Source: an uncultured Rhodocyclaceae bacterium (lineage in GTDB: Bacteria; Pseudomonadota; Gammaproteobacteria; Burkholderiales; Rhodocyclaceae). Taken from it: a DNA stretch of 8,099 bases. The stretch spans positions 1 through 8,099 of the forward strand of contig CAIYZZ010000338.1 in the NCBI GenBank assembly GCA_903930805.1. Reading direction: 5' to 3'. The notes under the pieces are model-generated. The model was not told the DNA's origin and made no database searches. It saw only the letters and a program-made list of their open reading frames with translations. Every line of letters starts with the position of its first letter. Position 1 is the stretch's first letter. Of the stretch, positions 1 through 6,534 are shown in pieces. The position numbers and the translations under genes were made by a program.

Positions 1-32
1 ATTTTATTTCCAACTAGCTGAATTATTTAAGT

Positions 33-1526
33 TCATTTTTTGCTGCGAGTGTTGCTGTCTGGCTTCAATTGAATTGCCTGGCGCACATACGGGCGGTTAC
101 GCATGAGTTCTGCCGACAATGCATCCAGTCCTTTTACGGCATCTTTGCGCGAAGCATAATCCCCATAAACGATGCCATATCTGCTTATATCCCCGAGATT
201 GGAATGGTAAACCCGTAACTGTGCACTCTCCACGTTGGAATTCTGGGCTTGTGTGAGAAATATCTCAACCCGGTCTGGGTGCTCGGTTGAGTAGAGCTGC
301 AAAAACCAGTGGTTCTCGGCGACAGTCTCCAGCCAGGGGCGGCTGTCCGCCAGTAGTTTGTCGAGCAATGGTGTTGATGCTGCCTTGGTGGGCGTGCCGG
401 GTTTTTTTTGCATATTCTCGGTTGCGGTCACCCCCGGTGTGGTGGTGGGAGCACTGATGGCTGGGGCTGCAGGCGGCGGCGCGGCTTCTGCCGATGGTGT
501 GGTGCTGGCCGGCGGGGTTGGCTGGGCAACGGGTTGCATCGTCTGGGCGGCAGCAGCGACGGCCGGGGCGATGTTGGCTGGCGTGGTGGCGGGTACCTCA
601 ACAGCGGGCTGGGCCACTAGCCGCCAGACACCCGTCAGCGCCAGCATGGCGAGCGCGCCGGCGGCGGCCCAGAAGAGGCCTAAAGGCAACGAGCGAGCGA
701 TTTGGGTTGGTTGGGAGTTGGAAAAATTGGCATCCTTGATGGCCGCCTTGGCCTCCTTTGCGCCAACTTGGTGAGATCCGGCAGCAAAGGAGGCGAGGAG
801 TGCTTTATCGGCAAGAATATTGATGCGTCGGGTCAAACCCTGTGAAGCCTTGGCGATCATTTTCAGTGCTACAGGTGCGAACACGCTGGGGCCGCGATAA
901 CTGGCGGCGCGCATGCGGAAGTCGAGATACTGTGCGATGTCCTCGCGCACGAGCGGTTCGAGGTTGAAGTTGTGGGTGATGCGCTCACGCAGTTGGCGCA
1001 TGTCGGAGCGCGCCAGGGTCTCGTTGATTTCCGGTTGGCCGAACAGCACCAGTTGCAGCAGCTTGTGGCGGTTCGACTCGAGATTCGACAACAGGCGAAT
1101 TTCTTCCAGTGTCTCCATGGGCATGGCATGGGCTTCGTCGATCAGCACGACCACTTGTTTGCTTTCGGCATAAAGCCCGACTAGGTTTTCCTGCAGGGCG
1201 CGCATGACGGTTCCGGCGCGGCTGTGTTCGGGGATTTTGATTCCAAGTTCATCGGCCAGCGCATACAGAATATCCTCACGCGACAGCGACGGATTGGCGA
1301 GGTAGATGATGACGACGTTTTCTGGTAGACGCTCCATCAATACCCGGCACAGCATGGTTTTGCCACTGCCGACTTCACCGCTGATCTTGACGATGCCTTC
1401 ATCGTGGGTAATGGCGTAAAGCAGGGCTTCAAGCGTAGCGCCGCGATTGGCCCCGGAAAAGAAGAAGTCGGTATGGGGGGTGATGCGAAAGGGCGCCTCG
1501 GTGAGGCCGTAGTGTTCCAGGTACAT
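33..1526 (-). CDS. ExeA/GspA/MshM-like AAA+ ATPase with membrane anchor and C-terminal SPOR-like domain
   Basis: Predicted 497-residue inner-membrane protein with a cytoplasmic ATPase. The N-terminus (MYLEHYGLTEAPF) is typical of the ExeA/GspA/MshM family, whose members energise secretin or pilus assembly across peptidoglycan. Walker A is GEVGSGKT (about 50-57), Walker B VVVLIDEAH (about 125-133), with an arginine-rich QLRERI segment near 178-183. One hydrophobic segment lies at about 281-301, followed by a Pro/Ala/Thr-rich linker to about 385. Residues 404-483 resemble a SPOR domain (WFLQLYST near the start, later YGIVYGDYASRKDA), the peptidoglycan-binding fold of DamX and FtsN. The ATG at 1526 was chosen because it matches the family N-terminus, has GAGG upstream and lies 7 bases past the regulator stop. 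The frame stays open to 1619, but that extension would overlap the regulator. The linker contains an A8 tract. Family membership is fairly sure; the process served (type II secretion, MSHA-like pilus or septal peptidoglycan) is not determined. Confidence 0.85.
   Translation of the reverse strand: MYLEHYGLTEAPFRITPHTDFFFSGANRGATLEALLYAITHDEGIVKISGEVGSGKTMLCRVLMERLPENVVIIYLANPSLSREDILYALADELGIKIPEHSRAGTVMRALQENLVGLYAESKQVVVLIDEAHAMPMETLEEIRLLSNLESNRHKLLQLVLFGQPEINETLARSDMRQLRERITHNFNLEPLVREDIAQYLDFRMRAASYRGPSVFAPVALKMIAKASQGLTRRINILADKALLASFAAGSHQVGAKEAKAAIKDANFSNSQPTQIARSLPLGLFWAAAGALAMLALTGVWRLVAQPAVEVPATTPANIAPAVAAAAQTMQPVAQPTPPASTTPSAEAAPPPAAPAISAPTTTPGVTATENMQKKPGTPTKAASTPLLDKLLADSRPWLETVAENHWFLQLYSTEHPDRVEIFLTQAQNSNVESAQLRVYHSNLGDISRYGIVYGDYASRKDAVKGLDALSAELMRNRPYVRQAIQLKPDSNTRSKK
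402..409 (-). repeat. A8 homopolymer in the ATPase linker
   Basis: Eight T bases on the plus strand, read as A8 in the gene, encode part of Gln373 and Lys374-Lys375 in the linker before the SPOR-like domain. A slip here would leave the ATPase and membrane segment intact and remove only the SPOR-like part. Confidence 0.9.
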
Positions 1527-1533
1527 GCGGGGT

Positions 1534-2985
1534 TTACCTCGACGTATCTTCCGGGGCTTGCAGGCGCTCGCGATCGAGCGCTTCCAGGCGGCTGTACAAG
1601 GTGGTGCGGTTGATGCCAAGCATGCGGGCAGCCTGACTGATGTTGCCGTTGGCGCGGCGACGGGCGGCCTCTATGTAGGCGTCTTCCCAGCGCATGAGTG
1701 TGGCATTGAGATTGAAGCCATCCTCCTGTTTGAGCAGTTGCTGGCTGGCGCTCTCGATCAAGGTTTCACGGTCGTTCAATGCTGGCTCGGCCATCATCAT
1801 GCCCGGATCAAACTCCTCGATCAGGCGCTCTGTGGCAACCGTTTGCCCGGGATAGCGTGTGGCCAGACGGATAGCGATATTGCGCAACTCGCGCACGTTG
1901 CCGGGAAACTCGTAGGCCAGCCAAAGTTTTTCGGCTGCCGGGGCAAGCGTGAATGGCGCCTGGTGGAATTGCGCGGCAATTTGCGCCCGGAAATGATCGA
2001 GAAGCTGCAGGCGATCAGTGCCGAGCTCGCGCAATGGCGGCACCGTGACAGTGAATACCGAAATCCGGTGGTAGAGGTCGGGCCGGAAACGACTCGCGCG
2101 TACTTCCTGCTTGAGATCGCGGTTGGTGGCGGCGATGATCCGTGCTCGCGACTGGCGTACCTGGGTTTCTCCGACCCGCTGATACTGGCCGTTTTCGAGT
2201 ACGCGCAACAACTTTGACTGCAACTCAAGGGGAAGTTCGCCAATTTCGTCGAGCAAGAGGGTACCCTCGCCGGTCTCTTCGAAATAGCCTAGCCGTGTGC
2301 CGGTAGCACCGGTGAAGGCGCCTTTGGCATGGCCGAACAAGGCAGACTCGACCAGCGTCGGTGCAATGGCGGCGCAATTGAGTGTCAGGTAGGGTTGGCG
2401 TTTGCGTTGCGACAGGCCGTGCAGGGAGGCTGCAGCCAATTCTTTCCCGCTGCCCGACTCACCCTCGACCAGCACCGGAAACGGGGAGTCGGCGTATTGG
2501 CGCAGCTGCACCCGAAGTTTTTGCATGGCCGGGCTGTCGCCGAGCAGCGGTAGTTCGGTGTCGGTGCTTTGTCGGGGGGGGATATCAAGTAGGCGGAGAA
2601 GCAGCGCGCGCAGTTGATCTGGCGCAGCGGGTTTGGCGACAAATTCAACGGCGCCGAGCGTCCGGGCGTGCCGGGCGTTGTCGAGGTCGTTTTGGCCGGA
2701 TAGCACGACGATACGCGTGTGCGGCGCCCGGGCAAGGAATTCGCTGATAAGTGCGAATCCCTCAAGGGGACGATGCGGGGTAGGGGGCAAACCGAGATCT
2801 ACCAAGGCAAGATCTGGAGGAGATCTTTGATTCTGCAACCAGTTAAGCGCTTCCGGCCGACTGCCCGCAGTGAATATCTGAAAATCCCCCCTCAGGTAGT
2901 AGCTCAGCGTGTCAGCGATCAACGGATCGTCATCGACGATCAGCAGGGAGGGTTTGCCAGTGGTATTGTCGTCGGTCGCAAGCAT
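1534..2985 (-). CDS. Sigma-54-dependent response regulator, PrsR-like
   Basis: Predicted 483-residue NtrC-class activator that turns on sigma-54 promoters when its receiver is phosphorylated. The receiver (about 13-130) has acidic residues D19/D20, phospho-acceptor D63, S96 and K118. The loop after D63, LGLPPTPHRPLEG, has the extra residues I associate with PrsR of PEP-CTERM/exopolysaccharide loci. The AAA+ domain (about 147-385) has Walker A GESGSGKE (175-182), the sigma-54-contacting GAFTGA (222-227) and Walker B LLLDE (243-247). A Fis-type helix-turn-helix sits near 447-470 (GNISQAARMLGINRTTLYSRL). All key residues are intact. The ATG at 2985 is preferred; the frame opens earlier at a GTG at 3012, giving nine unconserved-looking residues. 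The gene probably forms an operon with the ATPase gene downstream and is divergent from mlaF. No sensor kinase is adjacent. The class is sure; the PrsR relationship is from memory and the targets are unknown. Confidence 0.9.
   Translation of the reverse strand: MLATDDNTTGKPSLLIVDDDPLIADTLSYYLRGDFQIFTAGSRPEALNWLQNQRSPPDLALVDLGLPPTPHRPLEGFALISEFLARAPHTRIVVLSGQNDLDNARHARTLGAVEFVAKPAAPDQLRALLLRLLDIPPRQSTDTELPLLGDSPAMQKLRVQLRQYADSPFPVLVEGESGSGKELAAASLHGLSQRKRQPYLTLNCAAIAPTLVESALFGHAKGAFTGATGTRLGYFEETGEGTLLLDEIGELPLELQSKLLRVLENGQYQRVGETQVRQSRARIIAATNRDLKQEVRASRFRPDLYHRISVFTVTVPPLRELGTDRLQLLDHFRAQIAAQFHQAPFTLAPAAEKLWLAYEFPGNVRELRNIAIRLATRYPGQTVATERLIEEFDPGMMMAEPALNDRETLIESASQQLLKQEDGFNLNATLMRWEDAYIEAARRRANGNISQAARMLGINRTTLYSRLEALDRERLQAPEDTSR
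1537..1540 (-). promoter_or_regulatory. Ribosome binding site of the ATPase gene
   Basis: On the minus strand GAGG lies 10 bases before the ATG at 1526 and overlaps the end of the regulator coding sequence. It supports the internal ATG rather than the longer open frame, and suggests translational coupling of the two genes. Confidence 0.5.
2574..2581 (-). repeat. C8 homopolymer in the regulator linker
   Basis: Eight G bases on the plus strand, read as C8 in the gene, cover the end of Ile135 and Pro136-Pro137, between the receiver and AAA+ domains. The surrounding bases (GATAT, C-run, GA) match those around the C10 tract in mlaC. Confidence 0.9.
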
Positions 2986-3052
2986 ACCCGCCGATCTTAC
3001 ATTACAATGCACGGCACGGATTTTTGCCGCCCATACTCATACCCTGATACCT
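2986..3052. promoter_or_regulatory. Divergent intergenic region with candidate mla promoter
   Basis: These 67 bases must hold the start signals of both the regulator (leftward) and the mla operon (rightward), unless either is driven from inside the neighbouring gene. On the plus strand TACAAT at 3003-3008 is a five-of-six match to a sigma-70 -10 box, but no good -35 box lies 16-18 bases upstream. On the minus strand TAAGAT (2993-2998) is only a weak -10 candidate. No convincing Shine-Dalgarno sequence precedes the mlaF GTG. An inverted repeat occupies 3007-3034. Confidence 0.35.
3007..3034. repeat. Imperfect inverted repeat between regulator and mlaF
   Basis: The arms are ATGCACGGCA and TGCCGCCCAT around an 8-base spacer (CGGATTTT). 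Eight of ten arm positions pair, including an unbroken inner CGGCA/TGCCG. It starts at the end of the candidate -10 box and lies 19-46 bases before the mlaF start. It could be a protein-binding dyad or, if transcribed, a short leader hairpin. Confidence 0.4.
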
Positions 3053-3880
3053 GTGTCCGACGATCCACTGGTCCAAATTCGCGACCTCAACTTTTCCTAC
3101 GATAGCCGTGCGATCTTGTCCGGAATCAACATTACGATTCCGCGCGGCAAGGTCGTGGCCATCATGGGACAGAGTGGTTGTGGCAAGACCACTACGCTAC
3201 GGTTAATTGGCGGTCAACTGCGCCCGACTTCCGGCGAGGTTCGCGTTGCTGGTCAAGTGGTGCATGAACTCAACGACGACAAGCTATACCAGATGCGCAG
3301 GCGCATGGGTATGCTGTTCCAGTTCGGTGCCCTGTTTACTGATATGTCGGTGTATGACAACGTAGCGTTCCAGATGCGAGAGCATACCGACCTCCCGGAA
3401 AGTCTGATCCACGACTTGGTCCTGATGAAGCTCCATGCGGTCGGCTTGCGCGGCGCCCACAATCTCATGCCCTCTGAGCTTTCCGGTGGCATGGCACGGC
3501 GCGTGGCTCTGGCACGGGCGATCGCGCTCGACCCGATGCTGATCATGTACGACGAGCCGTTTGCCGGCCTCGATCCCATCTCCTTGTCCATCGTTGGCGA
3601 ATTGATTCGCACCCTTAACGATGCGCTGGGAGCCAGTTCCATCGTCGTCACACACGATGTGCAGGAGTCGCTGAAGATTGTCGACTACGTTTATTTCGTT
3701 TCCGAAGGGCGGATTGTCGCTGAGGGTACCGCAGAAGACATCAAACATTCAGAGGCACCCTACGTCCATCAGTTTGTCTGGGGCGAGGCCGATGGCCCCG
3801 TGCCGTTCCAGTACCCGGCCCGCCCTTATGGTGAAGAACTGATGACTCAACCCTCCAAGCGCACGGGGTGGTGGTCTTGA
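3053..3880 (+). CDS. mlaF: MlaF, ATPase of the Mla phospholipid transporter
   Basis: Predicted 275-residue cytoplasmic ABC ATPase that powers the MlaFEDB complex, which handles phospholipids at the inner membrane to maintain outer-membrane asymmetry. Counting from the GTG at 3053: Walker A GQSGCGKT (39-46), Q-loop Q90, signature LSGGM (143-147), Walker B LIMYDE (163-168), D-loop GLDP (172-175) and H-loop H201. The LSGGMARR signature and the C-terminal DGPVPFQYPA stretch are characteristic of MlaF; in E. coli this tail reaches the partner MlaF subunit near MlaB. Length matches the family (about 270). The frame is open back to 2909, but the family alignment begins at SDDPLVQIRDL, so the GTG at 3053 is favoured even without a clear ribosome binding site. 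It is first in the operon and overlaps mlaE by four bases. Confidence 0.95.
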   Translation: MSDDPLVQIRDLNFSYDSRAILSGINITIPRGKVVAIMGQSGCGKTTTLRLIGGQLRPTSGEVRVAGQVVHELNDDKLYQMRRRMGMLFQFGALFTDMSVYDNVAFQMREHTDLPESLIHDLVLMKLHAVGLRGAHNLMPSELSGGMARRVALARAIALDPMLIMYDEPFAGLDPISLSIVGELIRTLNDALGASSIVVTHDVQESLKIVDYVYFVSEGRIVAEGTAEDIKHSEAPYVHQFVWGEADGPVPFQYPARPYGEELMTQPSKRTGWWS

Positions 3881-4665
3881 CTGCCGCAAACACGCTGCGC
3901 CAACTCGGGCGACGGGTGACGGATCGCCTGTGGCGACTCGGGTTTGCCAGTCGTTTCCTGCTGATGACGGTGCTGTATTCCGGCACGGCCCTGAAACGCT
4001 TTCAACTCACCATCCGGGAAGTTTATTTTACCGGTGTCCTTTCGCTGATTATTATTCTGGTGTCAGGCCTGTTCGTCGGTATGGTACTGGGCCTGCAAGG
4101 CTATGACACCCTGCAGCGTTATGGCTCGTCGGAAGCCTTGGGCGTCCTAGTAGCGCTGTCTTTGGTGCGTGAATTGGGGCCAGTGGTCGCGGCATTGCTG
4201 TTTGCCAGTCGCGCCGGATCGGCAATAACTGCTGAAATTGGCCTGATGAAGGCGACCGAGCAGTTGTCAGCGATGGAGATGATGGCCGTCAACCCGATTG
4301 CACGCGTAGTGGCGCCCCGTTTTTGGGCCGGAGTGATTTCCATGCCATTGCTAGCTGCCTTGTTTTCGGCCATGGGGGTGCTGGGTGGCTACCTGGTGGG
4401 TGTGCAGTTGATCGGTGTGGATGAAGGGTCGTTCTGGTCTCAGATGCAAGCAGCGGTGGATTTCCGCCAGGACATCATGAACGGATTCATCAAAAGTTGT
4501 GTTTTTGGCGCCATCGTGTCTTGGATTGCCGTATTTGAAGGGTATGACTGCGAACCGACCGCCGAAGGTGTATCGGGCGCCACAACCCGTACCGTTGTAA
4601 CTTCCTCGTTGGCAATCTTGGCTGCCGACTTTGTTTTGACCGCGTTCATGTTCAGGGGACTCTGA
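3877..4665 (+). CDS. mlaE: MlaE, permease of the Mla phospholipid transporter
   Basis: Predicted 262-residue inner-membrane permease that dimerises, binds MlaF on the cytoplasmic face and carries the MlaD hexamer on the periplasmic face. It has an amphipathic N-terminal helix (about 14-35), several hydrophobic segments starting at about 54-73, and family motifs VGMVLGLQGY (67-76) and RELGPVVAALLFASRAGSA (98-116), followed by AEIGLMKATEQ. It reads like E. coli MlaE over its whole length. The start is uncertain. A TTG at 3877 overlaps the mlaF stop (TTGA) and gives a natural MTAANTL N-terminus, with GGGGTGG just upstream; in-frame GTG codons at 3868 and 3871 would add two or three residues. The stop overlaps the mlaD start (TGATG). 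Confidence 0.95.
   Translation: MTAANTLRQLGRRVTDRLWRLGFASRFLLMTVLYSGTALKRFQLTIREVYFTGVLSLIIILVSGLFVGMVLGLQGYDTLQRYGSSEALGVLVALSLVRELGPVVAALLFASRAGSAITAEIGLMKATEQLSAMEMMAVNPIARVVAPRFWAGVISMPLLAALFSAMGVLGGYLVGVQLIGVDEGSFWSQMQAAVDFRQDIMNGFIKSCVFGAIVSWIAVFEGYDCEPTAEGVSGATTRTVVTSSLAILAADFVLTAFMFRGL
4654..4659 (+). promoter_or_regulatory. Ribosome binding site of mlaD
   Basis: AGGGGA lies 5 bases before the mlaD ATG at 4665, inside the end of mlaE. With the TGATG overlap this points to coupled translation of mlaE and mlaD. Confidence 0.6.
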
Positions 4666-5135
4666 TGAATCGTGCAGCAATCGATCTCTGGGTAGGCTTT
4701 TTTGTTGCGTTGGGTTTGGTCGCATTGTTGTTTTTAGCACTCAAAGTTGGCAATTTGAGTTCGTCGGATGTTGGAGATACGTATGCTATTCAGGCACGAT
4801 TTGATAACATCGGCGGCTTGAAGGTGCGTGCGCCGGTGAAAAGTGCCGGGGTTGTCGTGGGACGGGTAGGTGAAATTCGCTTTGACGCGGAGAACTATAT
4901 GGCGCTGGTGTCGATGCAGATCGACAAGCGCTATCAGTTCCCGCGTGATACCTTTGCCACCATCAACACTTCGGGTTTGCTGGGCGAACAATATGTCGGA
5001 TTTGAGGTGGGCGAAGACACTGGGATGCTGAAGGCCGGGGATGTATTGAAAAAGACCCAGTCGGCCATGGTGCTTGAAAAGCTGATCAGCCAGTTCATGT
5101 TCAACAAGGCAAGCGAAGGCGAAGCCAAGAAATAA
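4665..5135 (+). CDS. mlaD: MlaD, MCE-domain substrate-binding protein
   Basis: Predicted 156-residue inner-membrane-anchored periplasmic protein. In E. coli, MlaD forms a hexameric ring on MlaE with a hydrophobic pore through which phospholipid passes to or from MlaC. Residues 8-27 form one membrane segment. The MCE domain spans about 40-118, with the family motifs FDNIGGLKVRAPVKSAGVVVG and TSGLLGEQY, followed by the helix KTQSAMVLEKLISQFMF. Compared with E. coli MlaD (183 residues) it lacks most of the low-complexity C-terminal tail and has a shorter loop after the second motif (GEDTGML), so only the hydrophilic end is trimmed and the pore helix is kept. It lies between mlaE and mlaA and ends 18 bases before the mlaA ATG. 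Confidence 0.95.
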   Translation: MNRAAIDLWVGFFVALGLVALLFLALKVGNLSSSDVGDTYAIQARFDNIGGLKVRAPVKSAGVVVGRVGEIRFDAENYMALVSMQIDKRYQFPRDTFATINTSGLLGEQYVGFEVGEDTGMLKAGDVLKKTQSAMVLEKLISQFMFNKASEGEAKK

Positions 5136-5138
5136 CCG

Positions 5139-5145
5139 AAAAAGG
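5139..5145 (+). promoter_or_regulatory. Ribosome binding site of mlaA
   Basis: AAAAAGG ends 8 bases before the ATG at 5154. This favours that ATG over the in-frame GTG at 5145, which would overlap the binding site itself. Confidence 0.5.
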
Positions 5146-5153
5146 TGCACGAA

Positions 5154-5870
5154 ATGAAACAGGAAAAAATTGCTACTCGTCTCAGATCGGCACTGCTCGT
5201 TATGGCACTGTCCGGGGTTCTCGGCGGGTGTGCCACTTCGGGTAACCCCAAGGATCCCATTGAGGGATTCAACCGTGCCATGTATGGGTTCAACGATGCA
5301 GTTGATACCGCACTGATCCGACCCGTGGCCCAAGGTTACGACGCCGTGCTGCCGTCCCCCGTGCGTACCGGCGTGACGAATTTCTTTGGCAACATTGCCG
5401 ATTTACTCATTGGCGTGAATAACCTCCTGCAGGGCAAGCCCGATCAGGCGGTCAGCGACCTTGGTCGTGTTCTGGTCAATAGCACCATCGGAATTCTGGG
5501 TGTTATTGATTGGGCTACCGACATGGGCATGGAAAAGCACGAGGAAGACTTTGGCCAGACTTTTGGTCGCTGGGGTGTTGGCGACGGTGCCTATGTCGTG
5601 CTGCCAATCTTTGGCCCGCGCACGGTGCGCGATACCGCAGGCCTGATCGTTGATGTGGCAGTTGATCCGATTACCCGTATTAATCACATCCCGACACGCA
5701 ATGTCTTGCTTGCCTTGCGCGCCATCGATATACGCGCCGACTTGTTGCCGGCTGACAATGTGATTGAGGAAGCCGCGCTCGATAAATATTCCTATATCCG
5801 CGACGGTTATCTGCAGGCTCGTCGCAGCCAGATTCATGACGGCAACCCCCCGCGCGAGAAATTGGACTGA
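5154..5870 (+). CDS. mlaA: MlaA (VacJ), outer-membrane lipoprotein of the Mla system
   Basis: Predicted 238-residue lipoprotein. MlaA sits in the outer membrane, usually with a porin, and removes mislocalised phospholipids from the outer leaflet, passing them to MlaC. The signal peptide has a basic start and hydrophobic core, ending in the lipobox LGGC with the lipidated Cys at 26. Residue +2 is Ala, not Asp, which agrees with sorting to the outer membrane. Family motifs follow: DPIEGFNRAMYGFND (near 34-48), the NFFGN region, FGQTFGRWGVGDGAYVVLP and a C-terminal YSYIRDGYLQAR helix. Start chosen by ribosome binding site and signal peptide; a GTG nine bases upstream would add MHE. In E. coli the gene stands alone elsewhere; here it sits between mlaD and mlaC, which I recall from betaproteobacteria. 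The gap to mlaC is 34 bases. Confidence 0.95.
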   Translation: MKQEKIATRLRSALLVMALSGVLGGCATSGNPKDPIEGFNRAMYGFNDAVDTALIRPVAQGYDAVLPSPVRTGVTNFFGNIADLLIGVNNLLQGKPDQAVSDLGRVLVNSTIGILGVIDWATDMGMEKHEEDFGQTFGRWGVGDGAYVVLPIFGPRTVRDTAGLIVDVAVDPITRINHIPTRNVLLALRAIDIRADLLPADNVIEEAALDKYSYIRDGYLQARRSQIHDGNPPREKLD

Positions 5871-5904
5871 TACTCCCTGCACTTTTACTGAGGAAAGAGA
5901 CAAG

Positions 5905-6534
5905 ATGAAGCGCCTGATTGGTCTAATTGGTTTGTTTGCCGCCCTTCTGTTTGCCGTAAGCGCTGGCGCTGCCGATATCCCCCCCCCCGATGTGCTGGTC
6001 AAGAATGTAACCAACGAAGTCCTGGATATTGTGCGCAAAGACAAGGAGATTCAGTCTGGAAACACGAAAAAGACCCTGGATTTGGTAGAAACCAAAGTTC
6101 TGCCGCACTTCAACTTTCCGCGTATGACCCAGTTGGCCTTGGGGCGCGACGGGCGGCAGGCGAGTCCTGAGCAGATGAAGGTGTTGGTCGAAGAGTTTCG
6201 TGACTTGTTGGTACGCACCTACTCGAAGGCACTTACCGAATTCCGTGATCAGCAAATTGCCTTCAAGCCCTTCAAGATGGAGGCCGCCGATACTGATGTG
6301 AAGGTGCGGACCGAAATCAAGCAAACCGGTGGCAAGGGGATACCCCTCGACTATTACCTCGAAAAGACCGCTGCCGGCTGGAAGGTTTACGATCTGGAAG
6401 TCGCAGGTGCGAGCCTGGTGACCAACTACCGGAGTACCTTTGCGCAGGAAATTCGGGCCAATGGTGTCGATGGCCTCATTCGTAGCCTGCAGGCAAAGAA
6501 CAAGCACCCCGAAATCCCTGTCAAGGCGAAATGA
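5905..6534 (+). CDS. mlaC: MlaC, periplasmic phospholipid carrier
   Basis: Predicted 209-residue periplasmic protein (E. coli MlaC is about 211) that shuttles phospholipid between MlaA and the MlaD ring. The signal peptide is at about 1-22 or 1-23 (MKRLIG then a long hydrophobic core, SAGA-A), giving a mature protein starting near ADIPPPD. The family fold is seen in KTLDLVETKVLPHFNFPRMT, the LALGRDGRQASPEQ stretch, the LLVRTYSKAL helix, and GWKVYDLEVAGASLVTNYRSTF near the end. The frame is open back to 5764, but the ATG at 5905 gives a proper signal peptide and has GAGGAAAGAGA upstream. A run of ten C bases (5979-5988) encodes the three prolines just after the cleavage site, so a one-base slip would remove the mature protein. 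The gene overlaps mlaB by ATGA. Confidence 0.95.
   Translation: MKRLIGLIGLFAALLFAVSAGAADIPPPDVLVKNVTNEVLDIVRKDKEIQSGNTKKTLDLVETKVLPHFNFPRMTQLALGRDGRQASPEQMKVLVEEFRDLLVRTYSKALTEFRDQQIAFKPFKMEAADTDVKVRTEIKQTGGKGIPLDYYLEKTAAGWKVYDLEVAGASLVTNYRSTFAQEIRANGVDGLIRSLQAKNKHPEIPVKAK
5979..5988 (+). repeat. C10 homopolymer in mlaC
   Basis: Ten consecutive C bases cover the last base of Ile25 and Pro26-Pro28 of MlaC, directly after the signal peptide. The tract is in frame here. Its length makes it liable to slippage in replication or miscounting in sequencing. Confidence 0.9.

Noticed and set aside
1..32. Possible terminator after the ATPase gene
   Set aside because: The stretch is AT-rich but only 32 bases are visible, and no stem of useful length followed by a T-run can be drawn.
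1527..1619. Longer N-terminus for the ATPase gene starting at 1619
   Set aside because: The extra 31 residues would overlap the regulator's C-terminus and do not resemble the family, which begins at MYLEHYG.
1525..2217. Long plus-strand open frame of 230 codons opposite the regulator gene
   Set aside because: It lies fully antisense to a gene with intact family motifs, shows no recognisable domain, and reads as a shadow of GC-rich codon usage.
3012..3027. Sigma-54-like promoter (CGGCACG ... TTGC) before mlaF
   Set aside because: The GG and GC elements are one base too far apart (five bases between GGCACG and TTGC instead of four). Sigma-54 promoters rarely tolerate this spacing change, and the match is part of the inverted repeat.
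2909..3052. Longer N-terminus for MlaF starting at 2909
   Set aside because: It would overlap the regulator coding sequence and the promoter region, and MlaF homology begins just after the GTG at 3053.
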